A stretch of 64,000 bases of DNA from Ensifer adhaerens (lineage in GTDB: Bacteria > Pseudomonadota > Alphaproteobacteria > Rhizobiales > Rhizobiaceae): NCBI RefSeq assembly GCF_028993555.1, contig NZ_CP118612.1, forward strand, positions 372,001 to 436,000, written 5' to 3'. The translations under genes were made by a program, and so were the position numbers. The notes beneath the pieces were generated by a model. It was not told where the DNA came from, made no database searches, and saw nothing but the letters and a program-made list of their open reading frames with translations. This document shows, piece by piece, positions 38,999 to 47,500 of this stretch. Every line of letters starts with the position of its first letter. Position 1 is the first letter of the stretch.

Positions 38999-39739
38999 AT
39001 GGCAAACGCTCGAAACGAGCCGGAGCTTGTGCTCGTTGTGGATGACGATCCACGCATAAGGCAGATGTTGTCACGCTATTTCGAAGGGGAAGGCTATCGG
39101 GTCAGTCTTGCCGGCGATGGTCGCGAAATGCGCAACAAGCTCGAGAACGCCCATGTCGATATCGTTTTGCTCGATCTGGGGCTCCCGGGAGAGGACGGGC
39201 TGTCGCTGGCCCGTGAGCTTCGCGCCCATTCGGACATTCCCATTATCATGTTGACCGGTAGGGACGACGTGGTTGATCGTGTCGTTGGCTTGGAAATCGG
39301 CGCCGATGACTATGTTACGAAGCCCTTCCACCTTCGCGAAGTTCTTGCACGGGTAAGAGGCGCTCTTCGCCGTCGGCGTCCTCCGACCGCATTGGTTCCG
39401 GAGATTCAAACGAGCGAGACCTTTTGTTTCGAAGGGTTGCGTCTCGACGTTGCTCGCCGTCGGTTGACATCTAGGGACGGCCGCGAGATCACCTTGACGA
39501 CGGCCGAGTTCGACATGCTCTGCACTCTCGTGAGACATGCCGGCCGCGTCCTCAATCGGGATGTGTTGATGGATTTGACGCGCGGCAGATCGTTGGAGGC
39601 CTTTGACCGCGCAATCGACGCCCAAATAGCGAGATTGCGCCGCAAAATCGAAAAGGACCCGCGCCGTCCAGAGCTGATCAAATCGGTCCGAGGTGTGGGC
39701 TACGTATTCAGTGCGCGGACGATGAAGCAGAACGCTTAG
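38999..39739 (+). CDS. fxkR: OmpR-family response regulator, FxkR-like
   Basis: 246 residues. Receiver domain with acidic pocket DDD (15-17), phospho-acceptor Asp59 (IVLLDLGLPG) and Lys in TKPFH, then an OmpR-type winged helix (EITLTTAEFDMLCTLVRHAG, AQIARLRRKIEKDP, VRGVGYVF). GGGGAAGG precedes ATG 38999. The divergent pairing with fixK-hfixL, and no FixJ (LuxR-type) regulator nearby, matches the alternative hFixL-FxkR-FixK pathway of Rhizobium etli. It is expected to be phosphorylated by hFixL under low oxygen and to activate fixK. Confidence 0.88.
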   Translation: MANARNEPELVLVVDDDPRIRQMLSRYFEGEGYRVSLAGDGREMRNKLENAHVDIVLLDLGLPGEDGLSLARELRAHSDIPIIMLTGRDDVVDRVVGLEIGADDYVTKPFHLREVLARVRGALRRRRPPTALVPEIQTSETFCFEGLRLDVARRRLTSRDGREITLTTAEFDMLCTLVRHAGRVLNRDVLMDLTRGRSLEAFDRAIDAQIARLRRKIEKDPRRPELIKSVRGVGYVFSARTMKQNA

Positions 39740-39774
39740 GCTTTCGTCTTCGTGATCGAGCTTCGCGGCGGTTT

Positions 39775-40218
39775 TCAGCGTAGCGGGATAAATACCCCGT
39801 CCGCCTCCCGATCAGGCGCTCCGTTGGCAGCTGGCCATCGGCGCGGCTCAAAGCTTGCGATATGAATGGCGCCGCAATGCCTATCGAGCGCCCGCGCCCT
39901 CAAATATCGAAGCAGGGCGTCGCAGACGCCACGTGCGTCGCCGGCGCTGGCTATGGCGAAAACGGGGACGGAGAGGTATCTGCCCCGTCGTTCATTATGC
40001 CGGGCACGCAGGATGGCGATACCCCTGATGTAACCGAGCGAATTTTCGACAACTGCGATCTCCTCGACAAAAGGGGAGGGATATTTGCGCATGAGAGCCG
40101 CTGTGCAGATCTGCCGCCATGCATCGAGGTCGATGTCGCAGCCCGCGGCGCCGATCAGGCAATAGGCCCGCTCGATCTGCGCTGCTTTGATTGGGGCGAC
40201 GGCATATGCGGAAGCCAT
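39775..40218 (-). CDS. Putative GNAT-like small protein
   Basis: 147 residues, tentatively GNAT fold: an N-terminal helix pair, strands with ENSLGYIRGIAILRARHN and a VPVFAIASAGDARGVCDALL segment in the position of motif A, though the R/QxxGxG/A signature is not canonical. GGAAGGAT precedes ATG 40218. Convergent with fxkR; the FixK box at 40362 is 143 bp upstream. Assignment uncertain. Confidence 0.6.
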   Translation of the reverse strand: MASAYAVAPIKAAQIERAYCLIGAAGCDIDLDAWRQICTAALMRKYPSPFVEEIAVVENSLGYIRGIAILRARHNERRGRYLSVPVFAIASAGDARGVCDALLRYLRARALDRHCGAIHIASFEPRRWPAANGAPDREADGVFIPLR

Positions 40219-40361
40219 AATATCCTTCCCGATGATTGGATCGGATTGAACGGACCGGCCGAACCCAGAGTTTTGTGCCGTGCGATTGCAGGCTCGCCAT
40301 CCAGGATGGGTTGGTAAGGCTCACTATGGCCGTAGTTTTCCCGTGAGTCGGGAAGCCGTCA

Positions 40362-40375
40362 TTGACGAGCATCAA
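40362..40375. promoter_or_regulatory. FixK/FNR-type box (TTGACGAGCATCAA)
   Basis: Exact TTGA-N6-TCAA, 63 bp upstream of the OTC-like gene, with the GNAT-like gene divergent. Confidence 0.8.
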
Positions 40376-40438
40376 TGCCGGCAACCGATATCTGTCTTTT
40401 ATTTGTTTCAAAGAGCGCCTCAGTAAGGAGGAAGCGCC

Positions 40439-41434
40439 ATGCCGGTTGATCTGCGCGGTCGCAGCGTGCTCACCCTTGATGAGCTGACTGCCGAGGAAAT
40501 CCACTACCTGCTTCGGCTTGTCGCCGATCTAAAGAAAAAGAAGCGGACTGGGACCGAGCTCAAGCAATTGAGCACCAAGAACATCGCGCTCCTGTGCGAG
40601 CGAGATTCGATCCACGCACGCGCCGCCTTTGAAGTCGCGGCCCACGATCAAGGTGCCAATGTTACCTTGATCGGACCGTCAACCGGTCACACGCGATATC
40701 GGGATTCGGTCAAGGACACCGCCCGTTTTCTCGGCCGGCTGTATGATGCAATCGGGTATATCGGCCATTCCCAATCCGCCGTCGAAGAGGTAGCCAGATG
40801 GGCACGTGTGCCTGTCTACAATGGAATGACGGACGAGTCGCACCCCACCCAAACTTTGGCCGACCTGGTGACGATGCAGCAAAGCAGCGAGAAGCCTCTC
40901 GATGATATGATCGTGGCCTTCCTTGGGGATGGGCGCAGCAACGTCGCACGATCATTGGCAGTGGCGTCCTCAAAGCTTGGCATCGACCTCCGCATCATTT
41001 CGCCACCGAGTTTCTGGCCGGAAGCGCCCTTCGTCGAACGTGTAACGTCGGTTGCTAGGGATAGTGGCGGCCAGATAACTGTGCTGGAGCACGTTGGTAC
41101 CGGCATTCTCGGGGCAGACTTTATTTGCACGGCTCCCTGGTTTACCGAGGGAGACGTCCGCTGGGCCGAGCGGGTGAGGCAGCTTGCGCCCTTCGCCATC
41201 AGAGAGAATGCGATGGAAGCGACCGACAACCCGCACACAAAGCTGATGCACAGTCTGCCCGCCTGGCACTGGCGGGAAGATGAGGCCGGCGCCCGTATCG
41301 CCAAGCGTTTCGGCGTCGAATGCATGGAAGTGTGTGATGGTGTCTTTGAATCCAAATCCTCGATCGTGTTCGATCAGGCTGAAAATCGCATGCCGGCAAT
41401 CAAGGCGCTTCTCGTGGCCACGCTTGTCAGTTGA
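40439..41434 (+). CDS. Ornithine carbamoyltransferase-like protein with altered active site
   Basis: 331 residues aligning end to end with catabolic/anabolic OTCs (KNIALLCERD, FEVAAHDQGANVTLIGP, SVKDTARFLGRLYD, HPTQTLADL, FESKSSIVFDQAENRMP). Key sites differ. The carbamoyl-phosphate loop STRTR is SIHAR (57-61), the YRG arginine is Ile108, the ornithine motif DxxxSMG is APWFTEG (232-238), and HCLP is HSLP (271-274). HPTQ (135-138) is kept. It is therefore probably not an OTC, but a pseudoenzyme or an enzyme for another substrate. AAGGAGG precedes the ATG; first gene of a three-gene run with MBL nuclease and a membrane protein. Confidence 0.88.
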   Translation: MPVDLRGRSVLTLDELTAEEIHYLLRLVADLKKKKRTGTELKQLSTKNIALLCERDSIHARAAFEVAAHDQGANVTLIGPSTGHTRYRDSVKDTARFLGRLYDAIGYIGHSQSAVEEVARWARVPVYNGMTDESHPTQTLADLVTMQQSSEKPLDDMIVAFLGDGRSNVARSLAVASSKLGIDLRIISPPSFWPEAPFVERVTSVARDSGGQITVLEHVGTGILGADFICTAPWFTEGDVRWAERVRQLAPFAIRENAMEATDNPHTKLMHSLPAWHWREDEAGARIAKRFGVECMEVCDGVFESKSSIVFDQAENRMPAIKALLVATLVS

Positions 41435-41524
41435 TCGCGTCGATCGGAACCACCCGTATCTTGCGGTTGAAGCGAACCAGTTCCTGGGGTCTCGCGCCCG
41501 ACGACCAAAATGAGGCTTGTGCAG

Positions 41525-43120
41525 ATGATCACTCAACCGCTCATTCGCTTTCATGGAGCCGCAGGCACTGTTACCGGCTCCTGCCAACTCATCGAGTTCG
41601 GCTCGACAAGAATTCTGATCGATTGCGGGCTATTCCAAGGGTCCAAGACGGAAAAGGAGCTCAACTATCGTCCGTTCCCGTTCGATGTCGACAGTATCGA
41701 TGCAGTGATCCTGACGCATGCACATATCGACCACTCCGGCCTTTTGCCGAAGCTCGCCAAACTTGGCTACGGGGGCCCGATTTTCGCAACACCGGGCACG
41801 GCCGATCTGTGCTCCGTCATGCTGCCAGACTCTGCTCATATCCAGGAAAGCGAAGTCGACCAGCTCAACCGCCGGAACCTCAGGCGTGGGAGACAACCGG
41901 TGACGCCGATATACAGCGCTCGTGACGCAGCTGCGGCGGTCACGTTATTCAGGCAGGTGCGCCTCGGCGCATGGGAGAGGGCGGCCGACGGAGTGCGTTT
42001 TCGCTTCTGGAACGCCGGCCACCTGCTCGGTTCGGCGTCCGTCGAAGTCGAGCTGGACACGTCCCCAACGCCCCTTAGATTGCTTTTTTCGGGTGACATC
42101 GGCCCACAACACAAGCTTCTCCAATATGACGCCGCCGCACCGACCGGCTGGGACTATGTCGTTTGCGAAAGCACCTACGGCGACGTCGAGCGGGAAGATG
42201 CCACCGACGAAACCAGGCGGCGCATTTTGTGCACGGAAGTGTTGGAGGCGACCCATCCAAACGGCGCGTTGATCGTGCCATCCTTCGCGGTGGAACGAAC
42301 CCAGGAGCTTCTCACAGATCTCGTCTACCTGATGGACACGGGTAAGATTGAGAAATGTCCAATCATCATCGACTCGCCTCTGGCGACGCGTGCGAGCGAA
42401 ATCTTTCGGCGGCACGCGCGGGAACTCGAGAATGGCGATCTGCTTGCCAAGGCTCTGCAAGCAAAGAACGTGCGCTTCACGGAGACCCCCGAGCAGTCGA
42501 AAGCAATCGATTTCATGAAGGGATTTCATATTGTCATAGCCGCCAGCGGAATGTGCGAGGCCGGTCGCATAAGGCATCGCCTGAAGAATTGGCTTTGGCG
42601 GGACGAGGGAACGGTGCTCCTTGTCGGCTACCAGGCCGCGGGCACGTTGGGACGTATTCTTGAGGACGGCGCCTCCGTAGTGCGCATTCAAGGCGAGGAC
42701 ATTCGCGTGCGCGCACGCATCAGGAAGCTGGACATCTATAGCGGGCATGCCGATGGCAAGGAGCTTGCAGAGTGGGTGCGGTCACGCGAGCCGATCGGCG
42801 CCGGCGTCTTCCTGGTGCACGGTGAAGATGCGGCTCTGGAGGGGCTGAGACAACGTCTCCAGACATTCCTGACTGAGGAGAAGGTAGTTCGTCCGCGTTT
42901 GGATGCTGCGTTCCGTTTAGAGGCGAAGGGAGCGGTCGAAGTATCCGAAGGCGTCGCCCCACCACGTATCGATCCACTTCGCGCCGGGCGCATGGACTGG
43001 AACAACGATTTGCAATCGCTGGTACTCGATTTGCAAGCGGAATTGGCCAAGGCAGCCGATGACAAAGCCCGGGGCGTGGTCATTCGTCGCGTTCGACGGG
43101 CATTGAACGAGGACGCTTGA
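41525..43120 (+). CDS. MBL-fold/beta-CASP RNA-processing exonuclease-like protein
   Basis: 531 residues from ATG 41525 (TGAGG upstream). Metallo-beta-lactamase motif HAHIDH (His65, His67, Asp69, His70), then NAGHLLGSASVEVE and SGDIG, a beta-CASP domain (VPSFAVERTQELL, AASGMCEAGRI) and the KH-like metallo-RNase motif IYSGHADGKEL. This matches the CPSF/YSH1-like bacterial RNase group. It acts on RNA in the cytoplasm. Downstream of the OTC-like gene by 90 bp and apparently in its operon. Confidence 0.9.
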   Translation: MITQPLIRFHGAAGTVTGSCQLIEFGSTRILIDCGLFQGSKTEKELNYRPFPFDVDSIDAVILTHAHIDHSGLLPKLAKLGYGGPIFATPGTADLCSVMLPDSAHIQESEVDQLNRRNLRRGRQPVTPIYSARDAAAAVTLFRQVRLGAWERAADGVRFRFWNAGHLLGSASVEVELDTSPTPLRLLFSGDIGPQHKLLQYDAAAPTGWDYVVCESTYGDVEREDATDETRRRILCTEVLEATHPNGALIVPSFAVERTQELLTDLVYLMDTGKIEKCPIIIDSPLATRASEIFRRHARELENGDLLAKALQAKNVRFTETPEQSKAIDFMKGFHIVIAASGMCEAGRIRHRLKNWLWRDEGTVLLVGYQAAGTLGRILEDGASVVRIQGEDIRVRARIRKLDIYSGHADGKELAEWVRSREPIGAGVFLVHGEDAALEGLRQRLQTFLTEEKVVRPRLDAAFRLEAKGAVEVSEGVAPPRIDPLRAGRMDWNNDLQSLVLDLQAELAKAADDKARGVVIRRVRRALNEDA

Positions 43121-43144
43121 GCCGGAGCTCACGCTAGCGACCAA

Positions 43145-43735
43145 GTGAATAGACCTGGAGCAGGCACGTTGGACGCAATATCATCAACCGGCGACCGCCA
43201 TACGATCCTGATCCGCATCGATCAGTTGGCTCGGCTCTTCAATTCGCTCGATCCTACACCCTTCCATGAGCGGGATCTGGACGAGGACGCTGAGCGCTTC
43301 ATTGTAGAATGGGCTGAGGAGGCCCCTAAAGATCGAGCAATTGCAATCGTCGTGCAATTGCCGCCGGAGGAAGTCGATACGGCGGTCATACGCGTCGTCC
43401 AGGAGGCGATGCGCTACAATTTTGAAAGCCGCGCCAAGCAGGCCAGTCACGAGTTGCGGCAGCTCCTGAGGGAGGGTCGGCGAGCCTTGTTCATCGGCGT
43501 TCCGATCCTGGCAAGTAGCCTGATCGCAAGTCAGCTCGTGACCAATCTGTCCGGGGAGGGCGCATTCTCGCGTGTGGCCAGCGAAAGCCTGGTCATCTTC
43601 GGTTGGGTGGCAAACTGGCGGGCGCTGGAGATATTTCTCTACGACTGGTGGCCAATCCTGCGACGCGGCCGGCTCTATCGTCGTCTGGCTGCAGCTGACG
43701 TTCAGGTTCTATCCCACACATTTGGTGTTCCTTGA
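43145..43735 (+). CDS. Hypothetical membrane protein
   Basis: 196 residues from GTG 43145 with a weak ribosome site; a TTG at 43169 is an alternative. The N-terminal half is charged and soluble (RFIVEWAEEAPKDRAIAIVV, PPEEVDTAVIRVVQEAMRYN). The C-terminal half has two hydrophobic segments (LFIGVPILASSLIASQLV and SLVIFGWVANWRALEIFLY). It lies 24 bp after the MBL nuclease stop. No family recognised. Confidence 0.7.
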   Translation: MNRPGAGTLDAISSTGDRHTILIRIDQLARLFNSLDPTPFHERDLDEDAERFIVEWAEEAPKDRAIAIVVQLPPEEVDTAVIRVVQEAMRYNFESRAKQASHELRQLLREGRRALFIGVPILASSLIASQLVTNLSGEGAFSRVASESLVIFGWVANWRALEIFLYDWWPILRRGRLYRRLAAADVQVLSHTFGVP

Positions 43736-43745
43736 TGCGCGTCAA
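43732..43745. promoter_or_regulatory. FixK/FNR-type box (TTGATGCGCGTCAA)
   Basis: Exact TTGA-N6-TCAA, 52 bp upstream of the DegP-like start. It overlaps the stop codon of the preceding gene. Confidence 0.8.
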
Positions 43746-43797
43746 TGCGCGCGCGCACACAGATGAGATCCTGACTTCATAGTCAGGAGTGTAGGAT

Positions 43798-45120
43798 ATG
43801 CAGAATCTATCATGTTTTCTGCTTGCCACCGCGATCAATGCTTTCACCACTTCGCCAGCCCTGGCAAGTGGTGGCGCAGGGTTCTCTGACGCCCTGGCGC
43901 GGGTAACGCCAGCGGTCGTTGGCATCAGCAGTACCGCCAGCCGCATATTGACGAACGACTTGCTGGACGATGCGAACGTTCGAAAGATCCTGGGCCTGCC
44001 CGACAATGTCCTCATCGTACAGAGCGATGCCACTATTACGGGATCTGGCGTCATCATCGACGCAGAACATGGCTACATCGTTACAAACAGCCACGTAATC
44101 GCCGATGCCGATGACATCGCCGTCACGCTCAAAGACGGCCGCGTTCTGCTGGCCGAAGTTGTGGGCAGCGATCCGCCAACCGATCTTGCCGTGATCAGGA
44201 TTGAGGCGCCGAGCCTCGTTGCCCTTGACTGGGGGCGATCGTCCGTTCTGAAGGTTGGCGATTTCGTGGTAGCAGTAGGCAGTCCCCTTGGCTTGGAGCA
44301 GACAGCAAGTTTCGGGATCGTAAGCGGGCTCAGTCGCTCGGGACTCGGGATCGACGACTATGAGGACTACATCCAGACTGATGCCGCACTCAACCCGGGA
44401 AACTCCGGCGGCGCGCTTGTCAATGAAGCGGGCGAGCTTCTGGGCGTGATACGCGGGGCACCGCCGCCGAACGAAGGCGCCCAGGGCGTCGGTTTTGTGA
44501 TTCCTTCTGAGCTGGCGTCCAAAATCGTTAGCGCTCTCATAAAGGATGGAGAAATTAGGCGCGGTTCGCTCGGCATGTCCGTCGTCCGCTCGCAGGCAGG
44601 CGATACCGCAACACAGGTTCTGGTCGTTGACCGGCTCTCCTGCAGTTCGGCCGCAGAGCGCCAAGGAGTGAAGCTCGGCGATGCCGTGACTGCCCTCAAC
44701 AATCACGCGGTCTCGACTGAGGCCGCCTTCAGGAATGCAGTCAGCCTGCTGGCGCCCGATGCGCAGGTTACCCTCGATATCCGCCGAGAGGGGAGGACGA
44801 AACGGCTGGAACTGAAGCTCGTCGATCCCGAGAGCGTTCACGGCGCTCTGGTGCATCGCACCCTCGACTCAGTGACCCTCGCCCTGCCGATTGAGCCGGC
44901 TTCGCGCGCATGTACGCCCAACGGGGCAGTACTCGTGGAGGTGCCGTCCGACAGCGTAGCGTATGCGGCTGGGCTCAGAGCGGGTGACTACCTGACATCG
45001 ATCAATGGTGAGCCGGCCGTCTCGACGTCTGGGATTCAAGCCCTGTTGGACGCCGCAGATGGCAATGTTTCGTTCGATATCCTGCGCGCAGGCACAGCGT
45101 ATCGATTTGTGGTTCCGTAG
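43798..45120 (+). CDS. DegP/HtrA-like periplasmic serine protease
   Basis: 440 residues. Signal peptide (MQNLSCFLLATAINAF ... ALA), trypsin-like domain with His99 (TNSHVI), Asp129 (PTDLAVI) and Ser203 (NPGNSGG), then two PDZ-like domains (RGSLGMSVVRS and a shorter C-terminal one ending YRFVVP). The PDZ2 is compact compared with E. coli DegP. It should act in periplasmic protein quality control. A FixK box lies 52 bp upstream and the M50 protease gene follows 53 bp downstream. Confidence 0.92.
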   Translation: MQNLSCFLLATAINAFTTSPALASGGAGFSDALARVTPAVVGISSTASRILTNDLLDDANVRKILGLPDNVLIVQSDATITGSGVIIDAEHGYIVTNSHVIADADDIAVTLKDGRVLLAEVVGSDPPTDLAVIRIEAPSLVALDWGRSSVLKVGDFVVAVGSPLGLEQTASFGIVSGLSRSGLGIDDYEDYIQTDAALNPGNSGGALVNEAGELLGVIRGAPPPNEGAQGVGFVIPSELASKIVSALIKDGEIRRGSLGMSVVRSQAGDTATQVLVVDRLSCSSAAERQGVKLGDAVTALNNHAVSTEAAFRNAVSLLAPDAQVTLDIRREGRTKRLELKLVDPESVHGALVHRTLDSVTLALPIEPASRACTPNGAVLVEVPSDSVAYAAGLRAGDYLTSINGEPAVSTSGIQALLDAADGNVSFDILRAGTAYRFVVP

Positions 45121-45173
45121 ACGCAATTTTTCGACGATCGGCTTTTGGAAAAGAATATCGGAGCGAGAATACC

Positions 45174-46286
45174 ATGCAGTGGTCCTTGAAACTGGGTACC
45201 GTCGCGGGGACCGAAGTCCGCGTTCACGTAACATTCGCCCTTCTGCTCATTTGGATCTGGGTCATGCACTACCGGATCGGTGGCCCGCCTGCCGCCTTTG
45301 AAGGCGTTGCTTTCATCATCAGTGTCTTCCTCTGTGTAGTGCTTCATGAATTCGGGCACATAGCAGCCGCCCGCCACTTCGGCATCAAGACACCGGATAT
45401 CACTCTTCTGCCGATTGGAGGCCTGGCGCGGTTGGAGCGCAACCCCACGGGGCCGCTTGAGGAGTTCGTGATCGCCATCGCAGGCCCGCTCGTAAACGTT
45501 GTGATTGCTGGCCTCGTCGTCATGGTCATCGGGGGAACCTTGGGCTGGGAACAACTGCTGGCGCCGCAGGATCCCCGCGTAGATTTCCTGACGCGGCTCG
45601 CGGGGGTCAATATTTTCCTCGTCGTGTTCAACATGATCCCTGCCTTCCCGATGGATGGCGGGCGCGTCCTCCGGGCAATTCTTGCCTGGCGTCTGCCCTG
45701 GGCGCGGGCCACCACGCTTGCGGCTCGCATCGGACAATCCATCGCGGTAGCCATGGGTGTCTTTGGTGTCTTCTTCAACCCGTTGCTTATTCTCATTGCA
45801 ATCTTCGTCTATTTCGCCGCGGAGACCGAAGCGCAAGGCAGCGAACTTCAGGAGATTTCCGCTGGCACGAGCGTCTCTGACGTGATGATTACCGCCTTCG
45901 CGACCCTCGGGCCCGAGGCGCGTGTCGGCGAGGCCGTAGAGCTCTTGCTTGCAACGAGCCAGAGCGAGTTTCCCGTATTGAACGAGGCCGGCCGGTTCGA
46001 AGGATTGATGACGCGCGAGAGCATCGTCCAGGCGATGAAGGAAAAGGGTGCTGGCGCGCCGGTGATCACGGTGATGCGCCGCGACATTCCGACAGTCGAT
46101 GAACAATCGCCCATCGAAATCAGTCTGAGGCTGATGCAGGAAGCAGGCACGCCTGCCGTGCCAGTAGTCGATCGCAGCCACCGCGTTGTCGGCTTCATCA
46201 ATTACGAAACCATCGGGGAATTGCTGATGCTTCGCAACGCCGATGAACGCTTTCAGCCTGGTGGACGTGTTCGCCACTTGCCTTGA
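45174..46286 (+). CDS. Site-2-type M50 zinc metalloprotease with CBS domains
   Basis: 370 residues. Six or so hydrophobic helices carry HEFGH (His58, Glu59, His62) and a distal MDGG (Asp161) zinc ligand. A C-terminal pair of CBS motifs (about 235-355: VSDVMITAFATLGPEARVGE, VMRRDIPTVDEQSPIEI) probably binds adenylates. Such SpoIVFB/Rip3-like proteases cleave membrane-bound regulators. Co-transcription with the DegP-like gene suggests regulated membrane proteolysis under oxygen limitation (inference). Confidence 0.92.
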   Translation: MQWSLKLGTVAGTEVRVHVTFALLLIWIWVMHYRIGGPPAAFEGVAFIISVFLCVVLHEFGHIAAARHFGIKTPDITLLPIGGLARLERNPTGPLEEFVIAIAGPLVNVVIAGLVVMVIGGTLGWEQLLAPQDPRVDFLTRLAGVNIFLVVFNMIPAFPMDGGRVLRAILAWRLPWARATTLAARIGQSIAVAMGVFGVFFNPLLILIAIFVYFAAETEAQGSELQEISAGTSVSDVMITAFATLGPEARVGEAVELLLATSQSEFPVLNEAGRFEGLMTRESIVQAMKEKGAGAPVITVMRRDIPTVDEQSPIEISLRLMQEAGTPAVPVVDRSHRVVGFINYETIGELLMLRNADERFQPGGRVRHLP

Positions 46287-46297
46287 TCATGTCCGAC

Positions 46298-47497
46298 CTA
46301 TCGCTCGATGATTGCGATCCCTTCCGTAATGCGATCACTCGGGTAGAGAATGACCTGTTCGCCCGGACCAAGTCCGTCGCGGATCTCCACTTCCAGGCTG
46401 TTACGTTGGCCCACGACCACCATTCTTAATCGCGCGTGGCCTTCCTCAGCGGTGAATACCGCCCAATTGTCCGTCTGCCGGAACAACGCGCCTAGCGGCA
46501 GTTTGAGTACATTGCCTTCGAAAAGGATAATCCGGGCGTCAGCCCGATAACCGTGCCCAAGAGTTGGCCATTGTGCCGATGGATCGGTGAAATCGAGAAC
46601 AACGTCGACGCGTTGTTCTTCGATACCCAGTGCCGAAACCTTTGTCTGACCGAATGGCTCGATCCGGCGCACGATTGCGTTAAGATCTTGCCCACCCCAA
46701 TTGGTCACAATAGCCTTTTGACCTGGTTTGAGCTGGACGGCGTCCTCCGAGAGAAGATTGACGATGAGCTCCATGTCATCGGGATCGCCGATCTCTAGCA
46801 GGGGGGTGCCGGCATCGACCACGCCTTCACTGCGGCGCATGACCCTTAGGACCACACCATTTACGGGCGCGGTCAATGCAACGCACTCGCAGGGTCCGCT
46901 ACGGTTCCTCATTTCCTGTCGTGATAGCAGGCGTGAGCGCGCCTGGCTAAGTTCGTGGCGCCTGACGTTGAGCGCTGCCTCCGCCGTCGCGAGGTTGGCC
47001 TCGGCTACATTGTAGATGCGCTCCGCATCGTCAAGAGTTCGCTTCGAGATTGTGTTGCGCTCCATCAACAGACGCGCGCGGCCTCGCTCTGCCTCCGCAA
47101 AGGCGAGGTCGGCCTTTGCCTTGTTGAGTTCGGCGGCAGCGAGGTTGTAGGCGGCCCCTGCTGCTTCCACCGCCGCTCGTTGCTCCGCTTCCGTTCTCAC
47201 GTCTAGGAAAGCTGGAGCCGCCGGTTCAATCTGGCCAAGCAAGGTTTCTCCAGCCTTAACGGGATCGCCCGCCTCAGCGGTTATGCGCTGTAGCTGGCCG
47301 CGAAGAGGCGCATGAAGAGTGTAGACTTCGCGCACGCGGGTCTCACCTTCCTCATCGATCGTCACGCGGAGCGGACCGATCTGTAGCGTCGCCAGGTCCA
47401 CCGGAACCGGCTGGGGTTGCAATGCATAGGCGAGTCCGATTACCAGAACGGCCGCCAGGCTTCCCCAGATTGCCAGTCGCTTTGGGGCCGTGCGCAC
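46298..47497 (-). CDS. HlyD/MacA-like periplasmic adaptor of an ABC exporter
   Basis: 399 residues from GTG 47497 (AGGGAG upstream). An N-terminal anchor helix (LAIWGSLAAVLVIGLAYAL), lipoyl half-motifs flanking a long alpha-hairpin coiled coil (AAAELNKAKADLAFAEAERG, NTISKRTLDDAERIYN), then beta-barrel and membrane-proximal domains. It connects the FtsX-like permease to an outer-membrane channel not encoded here. It is the last gene of the minus-strand run from Hsp20. Confidence 0.9.
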   Translation of the reverse strand: MRTAPKRLAIWGSLAAVLVIGLAYALQPQPVPVDLATLQIGPLRVTIDEEGETRVREVYTLHAPLRGQLQRITAEAGDPVKAGETLLGQIEPAAPAFLDVRTEAEQRAAVEAAGAAYNLAAAELNKAKADLAFAEAERGRARLLMERNTISKRTLDDAERIYNVAEANLATAEAALNVRRHELSQARSRLLSRQEMRNRSGPCECVALTAPVNGVVLRVMRRSEGVVDAGTPLLEIGDPDDMELIVNLLSEDAVQLKPGQKAIVTNWGGQDLNAIVRRIEPFGQTKVSALGIEEQRVDVVLDFTDPSAQWPTLGHGYRADARIILFEGNVLKLPLGALFRQTDNWAVFTAEEGHARLRMVVVGQRNSLEVEIRDGLGPGEQVILYPSDRITEGIAIIER

Positions 47498-47500
47498 CTG

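Noticed and set aside
41431..41925. 164-codon plus-strand frame overlapping the MBL gene start
   Set aside because: Out of frame with the conserved MBL protein; no motifs.
43810..44856. 348-codon minus-strand frame opposite the DegP-like gene
   Set aside because: Shadow of the protease gene; no motif and no ribosome site.
45036..46277. 413-codon minus-strand open frame opposite the M50 protease gene
   Set aside because: It is antisense to a clearly conserved gene; rich in His/Asp/Arg with no family motif, as expected of a GC-rich shadow frame.
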